This document shows, in pieces, positions 35,006-44,671 of a stretch of 64,000 nucleotides of DNA. Below the pieces are notes generated by a model, which was not told where the DNA came from, made no database searches, and saw only the letters and a list, made by a program, of their open reading frames with translations. A program made the translations under genes and the position numbers. Every line of letters starts with the position of its first letter. The first letter of the stretch is position 1. The stretch spans positions 1-64,000 of the forward strand of contig JAFSEX010000019.1 in assembly GCA_017435465.1 (NCBI GenBank), read 5' to 3'. The stretch is from Bacilli bacterium (GTDB taxonomy: Bacteria > Bacillota_I > Bacilli_A > RF39 > UBA660).

Positions 35006-35523
35006 CAGTTAGGAATAGACGCAGTAGTATTCTTGCATCCAAAATCCTCATCCCAAATCCATATCCCCTCTGCATCATTTGGACCATTTTCTTCTTTGCA
35101 ACACTTATTTTTATCAATATAATTTTTACATTTTGTGTCGTTTAAATTAATATTATTAATTGGTATTGTATTTTCTTGAATTGTATTACAAATAGTATTT
35201 TTGGGATTAGTAAAGCACGTCATACAAAAATTTTCTTGGTTTTCATCAACCAATCCTATTACAAGATTAACTATTGGACTAACAAAAAATATAGCTAGAC
35301 TAATTATTATTTTTTTTATTAATACATTAGTTGTAGATTTTATGTTTTCGTTATTTTGGGATACTAATATTTTTATAAAATCTATTGTAGCAATTAATAT
35401 TAAAATAATTGGAATAATAATAATTAAAATATCAAAAATTTCACCTAAAAATATAAATATTTTTTTACCAGCATTCGATTTACAAAAATCATTTGTTTGC
35501 GATAATATTAGATTCATCTTCAT
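35005..35523 (-). CDS. Small two-helix membrane protein, TrbC/VirB2-like
   Basis: A 172-residue protein. The start is the ATG at 35523 after AGGTGAG, which overlaps the stop of the preceding gene. Two hydrophobic helices (about 25-50 and 70-95) are separated by a short polar loop, like VirB2/TrbC pilin-type proteins, and are followed by a 75-residue tail with nine cysteines, including a KCC pair. The rest of a type IV secretion system is not present. Given tight coupling with the protease-like surface protein upstream, it more likely works with that protein in the membrane. Family assignment is tentative. Confidence 0.55.
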   Translation of the reverse strand: MKMNLILSQTNDFCKSNAGKKIFIFLGEIFDILIIIIPIILILIATIDFIKILVSQNNENIKSTTNVLIKKIIISLAIFFVSPIVNLVIGLVDENQENFCMTCFTNPKNTICNTIQENTIPINNINLNDTKCKNYIDKNKCCKEENGPNDAEGIWIWDEDFGCKNTTASIPN

Positions 35524-35532
35524 TATACTCAC

Positions 35533-38229
35533 CTACTGAATGTTAACATTTACTTCACTAATTATTGGATATATACCTGATTTTGACTTATATTCTTTAT
35601 CTTCAATGGTAATTGTTGAAATAATTGCAATTGTTCCATTTCCAGAATTTCCAGTTTTTAATGTTGAGTAAGTAACATTGTTATTATTATTAGTTTCTAA
35701 ATCATTAATTATTGTGAAATTTTTACTTGAACCAGATAAAAGAACAAAGCCACTATTAAATACACGTTTATTATCTTTATCAATCAAATATGCATAATAT
35801 GTAGTATTCTTACTTAATGTTTGTGTATTATTTAATTCAATAAAATTTGTAACGACATTACCAATACTAATCTTATCTTTTGAAATAACGCTTCTATAAT
35901 TGTTTTCTTTTATTATTTTATCTTGTAATCCTGTATTAATATCAATTCTATTAGGGTTATCCTTATTCCAAGTAACATCATATCCTAATGCTTGGGAAAC
36001 AAATCTTATTGGAACATAAAATGAACTTTCGTCACATTTTGGTATATCATAACCATTAGAATCTTTACCTTCAGGACATGAAGGAGCATCAACGTTTAAT
36101 TGACTTAAATAAAATGTTTGGTCTTTTGCAATTAATCCAGAATTAAAATTTTGTGTACCTTTTTCATTATTTAGTATATATTGATATACATTATTGTTTG
36201 TTTTAAATATTGACATAACAGAAATTTTATTATAATTATTATTAATATAACTTACTATGCATATACCTGTATTACATAATTCTTTTATATTAACAAATGC
36301 TCTATTATTTTGTGCAAAATTATTAATCTTGTATTCTTTATTATCAATATATATATTATAGATTTGTGATGGTCTATCATTTGAATTGTTTGAATCATTT
36401 GAATTGCTCGAATTGTTATTGTTATTATTTGTATTATTAGTTGTGGTGGTATTTAACTCAATATTCATATTGTCACTTGTTTCTTCAATTTTATATTTCA
36501 TTTCATCAGTTAAATGCCCATTTGTAATTGATATTACTACCTGTTCACCATCTATTTTAGATAAATCAACTATAACATCACCTGTAAATTTTTGAGAATA
36601 TACAACTTTTTGATCAGCAAAACTTTCTACTTTTTGATTATATCCCTCAAATTCCTTTAAATTAGAAAGAGAGAAAATATTTATATATTCTGTATTATTA
36701 TTTGATAAATTCGATATTTTATATTTTTTGTTAGTTTTTTCCGAAAAGAAGTACTCCATTGAAACATTTTTGATAGTACCATCGGTATTTTTAATTGTTT
36801 TCTTTTTGAGATCACAAACTTCTTCACCATCACCATTTTTAACAATGTTACATTCACCAATATAAGAGTAATTAGCTTCTTTTAATCCTTTGACAGCTTC
36901 AAATTTGTAATCATTAATTAAATTGTTTTTAGCTAAACTATTTAAAACTTCCGGCATTTTACCATTTGCTGCTTCATATAAATATTTTAAAGTATCTCCA
37001 TTATGATTTTTTTTTAAAAGTCCATTTAATATTTTTTGTTTTCCATTATCAACAATATTTTCATAATTATGTAAAAAGTACATAGCAGCGTATGGATTAA
37101 TTTCATCAATCGATTTATAGTAGTTATATAAATAAGATGTTATATATCCATTCATCAAGATTGAATTATCTGTTATTTTTGTTGCTGCCCAATTTGCAGT
37201 TGTTTCTTTAATAAATAATGGGTCACCTTTTTCGTTGTTTTCGCAAAACTGATATGTTCCTTCTCCACAAATATATGGTTGATAATGGTGAAATAATTCG
37301 TGTGCGATTGTACTGTTCAGTGAATTACTATCACTTATTTTATTCGAAGCGACATTTATATATGGAGCAACTGGAATACCTCCAAGATTACTATTATTAG
37401 TCTCACTTTGATCAGATAATTGTACATTAGGTATTGCACCAATATAATATGCTACAGATTTAGTATTATTTGCTGATGATGAAACATACACAGGCATTGC
37501 ATTAAATAATGCATCAGCACTATTTGAATCAATATTTTTCAAAAATTCCATATATTTTGTTTCATCATATCCATTGCAATACGATTTTTCCCATTTAAAT
37601 TCAATATCATATTCATCAGAATATTTTTCAATATAAATTTCAATATTATCAGCGATTTGTTTAGCCTGTTCATCAGTTATTTTATCTTCTGTATTTTTTG
37701 TAGTGTACCATACAACAACTTTTTTGTTCGGAGATAATATATATTTATCCAATCTGGTTTTTAAATCCCCTGTAATTGCCACATTATTAGAAATTGGTGT
37801 GACATTAGAATTATTATATGATGTTTCATTTGTTTCTGGACCAAGTATAACATTTTTCATTTGAATTTTATCATTAATATATTTCTTAGTTTCTTCCGAT
37901 AATTCGTTATTATAATTTTGCATTAAACTATATAAATCAGGTGCCATTTCATATTCAATATTTGATTTATATTTTTTATCAAGTTTATTACTATCATATA
38001 TTGAATATGCAGAATATAATACATATTCATCTATAGATATCTCTTTATTGCGTAAAGCATTACTTAATTTTTCACTAGTTGTTGATTCAATAGTATATGT
38101 TTCAAATACTACTTTATTTTTACTATTTAATCCAAAATATAACAGTATGGATAACAATCCTATACAAAGTATACTTAATACAATCCATCCTTTTTTAGTT
38201 AAAGTATATTTTTTGCCAAATAAAATCAT
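35533..38229 (-). CDS. Membrane-anchored zinc-protease-like surface protein
   Basis: An 898-residue protein with one N-terminal helix (about 15-33) and a large outer region. AHELFHH near 308-314 is an HExxH zinc motif, and an ETTANW glutamate near 338 could be the third ligand, giving a gluzincin-like arrangement. A Ser/Asn-rich linker lies near 600-615. Residues about 625-760 carry a copper-amine-oxidase-like stalk module with a cysteine pair and VPIRFVSQALG near 742, closely resembling the one in the GLUG protein at 147-2561. The C-terminal domain is beta-rich. The substrate is unknown. GGAGG site. The VirB2-like gene follows with overlap of stop and ribosome site. Confidence 0.7.
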   Translation of the reverse strand: MILFGKKYTLTKKGWIVLSILCIGLLSILLYFGLNSKNKVVFETYTIESTTSEKLSNALRNKEISIDEYVLYSAYSIYDSNKLDKKYKSNIEYEMAPDLYSLMQNYNNELSEETKKYINDKIQMKNVILGPETNETSYNNSNVTPISNNVAITGDLKTRLDKYILSPNKKVVVWYTTKNTEDKITDEQAKQIADNIEIYIEKYSDEYDIEFKWEKSYCNGYDETKYMEFLKNIDSNSADALFNAMPVYVSSSANNTKSVAYYIGAIPNVQLSDQSETNNSNLGGIPVAPYINVASNKISDSNSLNSTIAHELFHHYQPYICGEGTYQFCENNEKGDPLFIKETTANWAATKITDNSILMNGYITSYLYNYYKSIDEINPYAAMYFLHNYENIVDNGKQKILNGLLKKNHNGDTLKYLYEAANGKMPEVLNSLAKNNLINDYKFEAVKGLKEANYSYIGECNIVKNGDGEEVCDLKKKTIKNTDGTIKNVSMEYFFSEKTNKKYKISNLSNNNTEYINIFSLSNLKEFEGYNQKVESFADQKVVYSQKFTGDVIVDLSKIDGEQVVISITNGHLTDEMKYKIEETSDNMNIELNTTTTNNTNNNNNNSSNSNDSNNSNDRPSQIYNIYIDNKEYKINNFAQNNRAFVNIKELCNTGICIVSYINNNYNKISVMSIFKTNNNVYQYILNNEKGTQNFNSGLIAKDQTFYLSQLNVDAPSCPEGKDSNGYDIPKCDESSFYVPIRFVSQALGYDVTWNKDNPNRIDINTGLQDKIIKENNYRSVISKDKISIGNVVTNFIELNNTQTLSKNTTYYAYLIDKDNKRVFNSGFVLLSGSSKNFTIINDLETNNNNNVTYSTLKTGNSGNGTIAIISTITIEDKEYKSKSGIYPIISEVNVNIQ

Positions 38230-38280
38230 TTTTATTCCTCCAATTATTCATATAATTTAGTATACCATTTTTTTAATTAA

Positions 38281-38308
38281 AAATAAAGATGATTATACAT
38301 CTTTATTT
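38281..38308 (-). terminator. Terminator of the lipid kinase gene
   Basis: AAATAAAGATG / CATCTTTATTT stem (38281-38291, 38298-38308); includes the end of the coding sequence. Confidence 0.8.
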
Positions 38309-39225
38309 TCTTCGTCTAAAAATAATTTAGGTAATTCTTTTGTAGGTAATAACATTTCTACATTTCGAACAACTTTTATATTATATTCTCTTGTTTTATT
38401 ATCATATTTTTCACCATCAACACACCATGGTTTTGATTTTTTCTTAAATTTAATAGTTAAATTATTTGTTTTATGAAAATAAAAACCTGGAACTTGTGTA
38501 ATATCACTTGTTTTTAAATAATATAAACTTTTTATAATATCTTTTTTCTTAGTTAAATTACAAAACAATACTTCAAATTGGTCATCATCTAATTTAACGT
38601 CTTTAAAAATATTATTAATGCCCGCTATTCTAGTTGCACTAGAAGCAATCATAAACGAATATAATCCAGAATATGTTTTTCCGTTTACTGTATAAGACAA
38701 TTCACTTAATCTAGTTCTCTGTATAAAATCTTTAATACCATTAATTAAGTATGCTAAATATCCCATTCTTTTTTTTAGACTACTAGAAGTTTCATATGGT
38801 ATATTCATAAATTTCCCAAATCCGGCAACATAAACAAATGGATGCCCATTAAGCGTACATATATCTATTTTTTTAACTTTTCCATTTAATATTAGTTTAA
38901 GGTTGCTTAAAACATTCTTATTCAATCCAAACATTTTACCAATATCATTTGTTGTACCAAGTGGAATATGAGATACTAACAATCTTTCTTTTCTTTTAAA
39001 ATTACCGGTCATAACTTCATTGAAAGTTCCATCACCACCAAGGGATATAACTAAATCTGCGTAATCTATATTTTGCATTATTTTTTTAGCGTGTCCTTGA
39101 TATTTTGTTATATAAGTTTCTACTAAATAATCGTTTTCTCTTAGGATATTTTCAAATTTATTAAGTGTTTTTTTCTTTATACCTTTCCCACTGTGTATAT
39201 TACAAATAATACTACATTTTTTCAT
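38293..39225 (-). CDS. Diacylglycerol kinase family lipid kinase
   Basis: A 310-residue soluble kinase of the DgkB/YegS type. The start is the ATG at 39225, seven bases after GGTGAT. The nucleotide-binding SLGGDGTFNEV is near 62, followed by HIPLGTTNDIGK near 85 and FGKFMNIPYETSS near 145. The C-terminal half has the WCVDGEKYD motif that replaces the usual xxDGE end strand. It phosphorylates diacylglycerol or a similar lipid for recycling into phospholipid synthesis; exact substrate not determinable. Own terminator. Confidence 0.88.
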   Translation of the reverse strand: MKKCSIICNIHSGKGIKKKTLNKFENILRENDYLVETYITKYQGHAKKIMQNIDYADLVISLGGDGTFNEVMTGNFKRKERLLVSHIPLGTTNDIGKMFGLNKNVLSNLKLILNGKVKKIDICTLNGHPFVYVAGFGKFMNIPYETSSSLKKRMGYLAYLINGIKDFIQRTRLSELSYTVNGKTYSGLYSFMIASSATRIAGINNIFKDVKLDDDQFEVLFCNLTKKKDIIKSLYYLKTSDITQVPGFYFHKTNNLTIKFKKKSKPWCVDGEKYDNKTREYNIKVVRNVEMLLPTKELPKLFLDEENKDV

Positions 39226-39273
39226 AAAACAAATCACCAATAATATTATATATTATTTTATAATAAATTAAAA

Positions 39274-39297
39274 GACAAAGAGCATTAGTTCTTTGTC
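39274..39297 (-). terminator. Terminator after the RluD-like gene
   Basis: GACAAAGA / TCTTTGTC stem (39274-39281, 39290-39297), followed on the - strand by TTTTAATTT. Confidence 0.75.
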
Positions 39298-39325
39298 AAG
39301 TACATAAACAAAATATTGGAATATC

Positions 39326-40222
39326 TTATTCATTTTTAAAAATATCTATTAATTCGATAAATTCTTCAGGTAAATCACTATCAAATTCCATGTATTTATT
39401 TGTAGTTGGATGAACAAAACCAAGGGTTTTGGCATGTAATAACTGTCCAAAATCGTTAATAGTTTTTTTATGACCATAAACTTTATCATTAACTATAGGA
39501 TACCCTATATAATTCATATGTACACGAATTTGGTGAGTTCTTCCAGTCTCTAGTTGTAGTTCTATTAGGGTTGTTCTTTTATATCTTTCTAAAACTTTAA
39601 AGTGTGTAACTGCATCTTTACTATTAATATCAGTAACATTCATTTTTTGTCTATCGTTTGAATCTCTTCCTATTGGTGCATCAATTGTACCAGTATCGTG
39701 ATTAATTACTCCCCACACTAAAGCTATATATTTTCTAGTTGTAGTTTTCAAACTTAGTTGTTCAGCAAGTATTTTATGTGCATTATCATTTTTTGCTATC
39801 ATTAAAAGTCCACTTGTATCTTTGTCAATTCTATGTACTATTCCAGGTCTTATATCATGTGTACTTAGATTATTACAGTGATATAATAAAGCGTTAACTA
39901 AAGTTTTTGAATAATTACCGTGTGCAGGGTGTACAACCATTCCACTAGGTTTATTAACCACTAATACATCATCATCTTCATATACAATATTTAAAGGAAT
40001 ATTTTCTGGAGTAATATCAGTACTTTCATTTAATTCACCAATTATATTTATATTATCATTTTGTTTTACTATATAACTTGGTTTTACTGATATATCATCA
40101 ACTAATATTAGTCCTTCCTTAATCATTTTAACTATTTTACTTCTAGAATAATCAGTTATTTTAGATAAATATTGATCAATTCTAAGACCTTTTTCTTCAT
40201 CTGTTACGATATATTCATTCAT
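39326..40222 (-). CDS. RluA/RluD family pseudouridine synthase
   Basis: A 298-residue rRNA (or tRNA) pseudouridine synthase. The start is the ATG at 40222, overlapping the lspA stop; upstream codons of the open frame lie inside lspA. An N-terminal S4 RNA-binding domain (about 10-75, LRIDQYLSK) precedes the catalytic domain with VVNKPSGMVVHPAHGN near 90 and the active-site HRIDKDTSGLL near 130. LETGRTHQIRVH near 210 and LLHAKTLGF near 240 complete the family set. The lspA-pseudouridine synthase order is conserved in Bacilli (lspA-ylyB). Confidence 0.92.
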   Translation of the reverse strand: MNEYIVTDEEKGLRIDQYLSKITDYSRSKIVKMIKEGLILVDDISVKPSYIVKQNDNINIIGELNESTDITPENIPLNIVYEDDDVLVVNKPSGMVVHPAHGNYSKTLVNALLYHCNNLSTHDIRPGIVHRIDKDTSGLLMIAKNDNAHKILAEQLSLKTTTRKYIALVWGVINHDTGTIDAPIGRDSNDRQKMNVTDINSKDAVTHFKVLERYKRTTLIELQLETGRTHQIRVHMNYIGYPIVNDKVYGHKKTINDFGQLLHAKTLGFVHPTTNKYMEFDSDLPEEFIELIDIFKNE

Positions 40223-40682
40223 TTTTTTCACCACCCACAAAATTTTCAATTAATATCAGTAATACTCCTAAAACTATAAAAATATCACTGAAATTAAATA
40301 TTGGGAAATTATATCCAAATATATTGAAATCTAAAAAATCTATCACATACCCATGTAAAATACGATCTATAAAATTTCCAACTATTCCACCAATTAAAAA
40401 TCCGTAATATATATTTTTAAGATTATTCAACCGTTTTTCTTTATGTATTAAATAAATTATGAAGATTAAAGCAAGTATTGTAATAATTATTAAGAATAAT
40501 CTTTGATTCCACATAATACTCCATGCAGCTCCAAAATTTTTTGTATATGTTATTTTAAAGATATTGCAAATTATATTTATACTTTCATGTAAATCTAATA
40601 GATTTGAAATTAATATTTTACTTGCTTGATCTAAAATAATTATTATGATTGAAATAATGGATAATTTATTAATTTTTTTCAT
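40215..40682 (-). CDS. lspA: Lipoprotein signal peptidase (signal peptidase II)
   Basis: A 155-residue, four-helix membrane aspartyl protease that removes signal peptides from prolipoproteins. Catalytic aspartates lie in GNFIDRILHGYVIDFLDF (near 110) and NFSDIFI (near 132). An early LDQASKILI motif near 18 and a TKNFGAAWS motif near 50 are typical. GGGTG site. Overlaps the pseudouridine synthase start by 8 bases. Confidence 0.95.
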   Translation of the reverse strand: MKKINKLSIISIIIIILDQASKILISNLLDLHESINIICNIFKITYTKNFGAAWSIMWNQRLFLIIITILALIFIIYLIHKEKRLNNLKNIYYGFLIGGIVGNFIDRILHGYVIDFLDFNIFGYNFPIFNFSDIFIVLGVLLILIENFVGGEKNE

Positions 40683-40707
40683 TTAAATCACCCTTTTATA
40701 AGTTAAA

Positions 40708-40729
40708 AGAAGTTATTTTTATAACTTCT
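40708..40729 (-). terminator. Terminator after the rhomboid gene
   Basis: AGAAGTTAT / ATAACTTCT stem (40708-40716, 40721-40729); on the - strand followed by TTTTAACTT. Confidence 0.8.
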
Positions 40730-41867
40730 AATTCATAAAGAATGCTAGATAGATAAGGAATACAACTAGGATAACTGTAATAATGAATCCATTTACTTTA
40801 TCTATTTTATCATCTCTATCTTTTACTCCAACCATCATTGAAGCAAGTATTCCACCAATTAAACCACCAATATGAGCAGCATTATCAATACTTGATGAAG
40901 AAAACCCAATAATTAAATTAATAACAATTACTGGAATAATTTGTGATTTTATTACTGTTCCTAAATACATTCTATGATGATATCCAAAGTATAACATTGA
41001 ACCAAGTAATCCAAATATTGCTCCACTTGCTCCTACGCTCCATGTTTGAGTAAAAATCATAGAAAATAGGCACCCCAAAATCCCACTTATAAGATAAATT
41101 ATTATATATTTAAATTTATTAAAGAAACTTTCTATTTGACTACCAATTATATATAGTGCATACATATTGAACAATAAGTGTGTTGTACTTGCATGCATAA
41201 ACATACATGTAATAATTCTATAATATTCTCCTGCCTTAACCAATTCTGGATGTAATCCAAATAATCCTACCATTGTATTTTTTCCAATTACTAATGAAAG
41301 AATGTATAATATTACATTAATGATAATTAGTGTATAAGTTACAATTGGTTTTCTTGGAGCAAAAATATCTTGATTTTTTTTTGCCTTTATTTCGTTAGAT
41401 TTATTTATTTCAGTTGTAAGTTTAGAGAATAAATTTATTCCTTTTTCTTTAATATTTAAATTATGTTTTAATGTTGGAAAATTTATTTTTAAATTATCAT
41501 ATTTATCAATATCGTCAATATTTGATAAATACACACAATCTACTTTATCAGTTGATTCTAGTTTAACATTATCTCCCAAATCAACATAAATACTAAGTGT
41601 ATTTATGCTTAAAGAAAATGTTTTTTTCTTTATTTGTTTAATAATTTGTTTAGTTTTATAAGAATCAAAACTAAATTGTTCATTATTATGTATATATCCT
41701 GAAACTATTCTAACAACCCCATATTCATTGTTATCTTCAATATTTTCTAGCCAAATTTCATCCTTACCACCATGTAAAACAATAGGATTATATCCTTTTT
41801 CAGTAATAAAATAATGTAATAGTTTCATAACTAATTCTTCTTTTTCATCTATGACAAGTTCATTCAT
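40728..41867 (-). CDS. Rhomboid family intramembrane serine protease
   Basis: A 379-residue protein with a cytosolic N-terminal half (about 1-170, no recognised domain) and a rhomboid membrane domain of six to seven helices. FMHASTTHLLFNMYAL near 225 is the conserved helix-2 motif, WSVGASGAIFGLLG near 277 contains the nucleophile serine, and NAAHIGGLIGG near 333 contains the catalytic histidine. The extended N-terminus resembles YqgP-type rhomboids of Bacilli. It cleaves membrane proteins within the bilayer; the substrate is unknown. GGGAGGATT site. Confidence 0.9.
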   Translation of the reverse strand: MNELVIDEKEELVMKLLHYFITEKGYNPIVLHGGKDEIWLENIEDNNEYGVVRIVSGYIHNNEQFSFDSYKTKQIIKQIKKKTFSLSINTLSIYVDLGDNVKLESTDKVDCVYLSNIDDIDKYDNLKINFPTLKHNLNIKEKGINLFSKLTTEINKSNEIKAKKNQDIFAPRKPIVTYTLIIINVILYILSLVIGKNTMVGLFGLHPELVKAGEYYRIITCMFMHASTTHLLFNMYALYIIGSQIESFFNKFKYIIIYLISGILGCLFSMIFTQTWSVGASGAIFGLLGSMLYFGYHHRMYLGTVIKSQIIPVIVINLIIGFSSSSIDNAAHIGGLIGGILASMMVGVKDRDDKIDKVNGFIITVILVVFLIYLAFFMN

Positions 41868-41925
41868 TGTATAATCCTCCCGTCAATATTTATATTATAT
41901 TACATTTTTAAAAAGTATTCAACTA

Positions 41926-41949
41926 AAAATAAAAAGTGTGAAATCACAC
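41926..41949 (-). terminator. Terminator after recA
   Basis: GTGTGA / TCACAC stem (41936-41941, 41944-41949), followed on the - strand by TTTTTATTTTT. Confidence 0.75.
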
Positions 41950-41952
41950 CAA

Positions 41953-42993
41953 TTATTTTTCTTTTGTTGATTTTGATTCTTTTTTAGCTTTTTCTGATAC
42001 TCCAATTCCATAATGTTCTCTAACTTTTTGGTCTAATTCATTGAATATTTCTGGATGTTGTTTTAAAAATGATTTAACATTTTCTTTACCTTGTCCAATT
42101 TTTTCACCTTTATATGAATACCAAGCTCCAGATTTTTCTAAAATATTGTTGTTAGCTGCTAAATCTATTACTTCTCCTTCTTTTGAGACACCTTCGCCAT
42201 ACATTATTTCAACTTCTGCAGTTTTAAATGGTGGGGCAACTTTATTTTTAACTACTTTTACAGTTGTTCTATTACCTATTACATCTGTACCTTGTTTTAA
42301 TTGTTCATTTCTTCTTACATCTAATCTAATTGTAGAATAGAATTTAAGGGCTCTACCACCTGGAGTAGTTTCTGGATTTCCAAACATAACTCCTACTTTT
42401 TCTCTTAATTGGTTAATAAAGATTGCAATTGTATTTGTTTTATTAATTGTTCCAGATAATTTTCTTAATGCTTGACTCATTAATCTTGCTTGTAGTCCAA
42501 CATGTGAGTCTCCCATTTCTCCTTCAATTTCTGCTTGTGGAACTAAGGCAGCAACTGAATCTATTACAATTATCCCAATTGCTTCACTTCTAACTAAGGC
42601 TTCACAAATTTCTAAAGCTTGTTCTCCAGTATCTGGTTGTGATAATAATAATTCATTAATATTTACTCCTAATTTTTTAGCATATATTGGATCTAATGCA
42701 TGTTCTGCATCAATAAATGCTGCACGTCCTCCCATTTTTTGCATTTCTGCAATTGCATGTAATGCAAAAGTAGTTTTACCACTAGATTCAGGTCCATATA
42801 TTTCTATAATTCTTCCTTTTGGATAACCGCCAACTCCTAGGGCAATATCCAAAGTTAATGATCCAGATGGACAAACATCTACTTGATTATGTTCAGTTTC
42901 CCCCAATTTCATTACTGAACCTTTCCCAAATTGCTTTTCGATATCTAATAGTACTTGTTCTAAAGTTTTATCTTTAGCTGTTGATTTTAACAT
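41953..42993 (-). CDS. recA: Recombinase RecA
   Basis: A 346-residue recombinase that forms filaments on single-stranded DNA for homologous recombination and induces the SOS response. The start is the ATG at 42993 ([13 protein letters not shown]) after AAAGGATGAG; the longer open frame runs through the promoter. Walker [10 protein letters not shown] lies near 65-73, [10 protein letters not shown] near 140, INQLREKVG near 210 and [11 protein letters not shown] near 228. The C-terminal tail is basic rather than acidic. A LexA-type box lies upstream. Confidence 0.96.
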   Translation of the reverse strand: MLKSTAKDKTLEQVLLDIEKQFGKGSVMKLGETEHNQVDVCPSGSLTLDIALGVGGYPKGRIIEIYGPESSGKTTFALHAIAEMQKMGGRAAFIDAEHALDPIYAKKLGVNINELLLSQPDTGEQALEICEALVRSEAIGIIVIDSVAALVPQAEIEGEMGDSHVGLQARLMSQALRKLSGTINKTNTIAIFINQLREKVGVMFGNPETTPGGRALKFYSTIRLDVRRNEQLKQGTDVIGNRTTVKVVKNKVAPPFKTAEVEIMYGEGVSKEGEVIDLAANNNILEKSGAWYSYKGEKIGQGKENVKSFLKQHPEIFNELDQKVREHYGIGVSEKAKKESKSTKEK

Positions 42994-43023
42994 GTAATTC
43001 TCATCCTTTCTTTTCATAGTTAC

Positions 43024-43076
43024 ATTATAATTCATAATGATATAAAAAGTCAATACCTTTTTCAAACGTTTGTTCG
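43024..43076 (-). promoter_or_regulatory. recA promoter with LexA (SOS) box
   Basis: On the - strand CGAACAAACGTTTG (43076-43063) matches the Gram-positive SOS box CGAAC-N4-GTTYG. It is followed by TTGACT (43053-43048), an 18-base spacer and TATAAT (43029-43024). Direct LexA control of recA is expected. Confidence 0.85.
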
Positions 43077-43107
43077 TTATTTTTGAAGTTTAAATTTTAA
43101 CAGAAAT

Positions 43108-43141
43108 AAAAAATCCACCCTACAAATTAGGGGGATTTTTT
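43108..43141 (-). terminator. Terminator after pgsA
   Basis: AAAAAATCC-CCCTA / TAGGG-GATTTTTT imperfect stem (43108-43141) separating pgsA from the recA promoter. Confidence 0.8.
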
Positions 43142-43174
43142 ATATATTTAATAACAAATTTTAATTATTTGATT

Positions 43175-43789
43175 TTACAACTTTTTTTCAAAAATTAAAT
43201 CTTTATTTAAAATATAATATTGTACACCAGAAATTACTGATAAAACTGTCGCAATAATTAATAAGGCATCTGATACATTTATATTCCACATTTCAAAAGG
43301 TAAATTATAGAACAATGTTAAAACAACACCAACCATTAAACATGCAGTTTTCCATTTACCACTTTTAATAGCTGCAACTACTTTACCTTTATTACCAGCC
43401 ATCATTTTAATTACATCAACTACTGTATCACGCATTATAATAATTACTGGGATTATTGGATTAATAAATCCTAAACTTTTTGATGCTAAAACAATTAACA
43501 CAGAATTTACTAATATTTTATCTGCAATTGCATCTAACATTTTACCTGTATCAGTAATTAAATTATATTTTCTTGCTATATAACCATCTAAGAAATCAGT
43601 TATTGATGCAATAATAAATAATATACCTGCAATAATATATTTACTATTTACTACTATAGTAGCCTTGTTACCATTGATTACAAATTCTGGAAAATTCAAA
43701 TTAATATCTGAAAATGGAAATAGTAAAATAAATATTATAAATATTGTTAAAATAATTCTAAACATTGTCAATTTATTTGGTAAATTCAT
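43175..43789 (-). CDS. pgsA: CDP-diacylglycerol--glycerol-3-phosphate phosphatidyltransferase
   Basis: A 204-residue membrane enzyme that makes phosphatidylglycerophosphate, the first step to phosphatidylglycerol and cardiolipin. The CDP-alcohol phosphotransferase motif D-x2-DG-x2-AR-x8-G-x3-D-x3-D is complete (DFLDGYIAR near 62, then GKMLDAIADK near 82). The N-terminus NLPNKLTMFR is typical. GTAGGTGAG site; 8-base gap after rodZ. Confidence 0.95.
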   Translation of the reverse strand: MNLPNKLTMFRIILTIFIIFILLFPFSDINLNFPEFVINGNKATIVVNSKYIIAGILFIIASITDFLDGYIARKYNLITDTGKMLDAIADKILVNSVLIVLASKSLGFINPIIPVIIIMRDTVVDVIKMMAGNKGKVVAAIKSGKWKTACLMVGVVLTLFYNLPFEMWNINVSDALLIIATVLSVISGVQYYILNKDLIFEKKL

Positions 43790-43797
43790 ATTCTCAC

Positions 43798-44271
43798 CTA
43801 CTCAATTACATAATTATATGATATTTGATCTTTAAAACCACTGTTTGGCGTTAAACTATTTGCAATCAAATACCCAATTACAATTAATACCAACACTATT
43901 AACACATAAATAATTTTATGTGGAGCAATATTTGTTTTAGATTTTGAAACAGTATAAGGAGAAACAATTTTTTTAGGTTCTTCTTTTTTAGTATTATTTG
44001 CTTTCTTAATTTTATCTAATGGAATTCTAGATGTATAATCAAATAAGAATTCATTAAAATCATCAAGTATCTTTTCTCCATCTAACCCCAAATATTTTGC
44101 ATAATCTCTTACAAAAAACTTAACATAAAAAATATCTTTAAACTCTTTGATATTCCCATCTTCTAGATTTTTCAGTTGTGAAGGTCTAATTTTTAAATCT
44201 TCTGCAGCTTCTTCTATGCTGACACCATGACTTTCTCTTGCTTCTCTAAGCTTTTCACCAATCTCGTTCAA
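43798..44271 (-). CDS. rodZ: RodZ-like helix-turn-helix membrane protein
   Basis: A 157-residue protein. The start is the TTG at 44271 (MNEIGEKLREARE), six bases after AGAGGTG; the in-frame GTG at 44280 is part of that ribosome site. Residues 1-70 form the HTH_25 domain (GVSIEEAAEDLKI...RPSQLKNLE) that in RodZ binds MreB and supports rod-shape wall synthesis. A membrane helix lies near 120-140, with only about 17 residues outside, so this is a short form lacking the usual external domain. Followed by pgsA and recA, as in the Bacillus ymfM-pgsA-recA region. Confidence 0.85.
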   Translation of the reverse strand: MNEIGEKLREARESHGVSIEEAAEDLKIRPSQLKNLEDGNIKEFKDIFYVKFFVRDYAKYLGLDGEKILDDFNEFLFDYTSRIPLDKIKKANNTKKEEPKKIVSPYTVSKSKTNIAPHKIIYVLIVLVLIVIGYLIANSLTPNSGFKDQISYNYVIE

Positions 44272-44317
44272 TTTTGGCACCTCTTTTTCAATACTATAAT
44301 AAAAAAATAATAATTTT

Positions 44318-44664
44318 AATAAGCCATGTTCTGTACCTATAAATAGGTGACAAACATTTATCTATTGATTAAAAATCAATCTTTCGCATCGGTTCAGTTC
44401 CCTAGCAAAAGTTCCCCTACCATATTTTGGGTTTCTCACTCGTGGGGTTTACCAACGTTCCACTCTTTTTATTTCTAAAAAGCATCGTCACTATGGCACT
44501 TTTATATCTAATTAAACCATATCGTATGACTTAGGTTTGTTCGAAGCCGTTAGTTATAAAACTACTATAGGTTATTGTTTCCCTATACACGAACACTACT
44601 ACCATCACAGGTTAGTGTGAGCATGGACTTTCCTCTACATAGCAAGGTATGCAGCGTTTGTCTA
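44318..44664 (-). ncRNA. rnpB: RNase P RNA, type B
   Basis: The - strand matches the Bacillus-type RNase P RNA skeleton: AGAGGAAAGTCCATGCTC near the 5' end (P4/P3 region), GTGTTCGTG, AAAGTGCCATAGTGACG, GAGTGGAACG, GTAAACCCCACGAGTGAGAA, ACCCAAAATATGGTAGGGG, and a closing ACAGAACATGGCTTA. It is the catalytic RNA that matures tRNA 5' ends. It lies between gpsB and rodZ; gpsB-rnpB adjacency is conserved in Bacilli. Ends are approximate by a few bases. Confidence 0.95.
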
Positions 44665-44671
44665 AAAATTA

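Noticed and set aside
35005-35523. Conjugative element
   Set aside because: Only one VirB2-like protein is present; no VirB4, coupling protein or relaxase.
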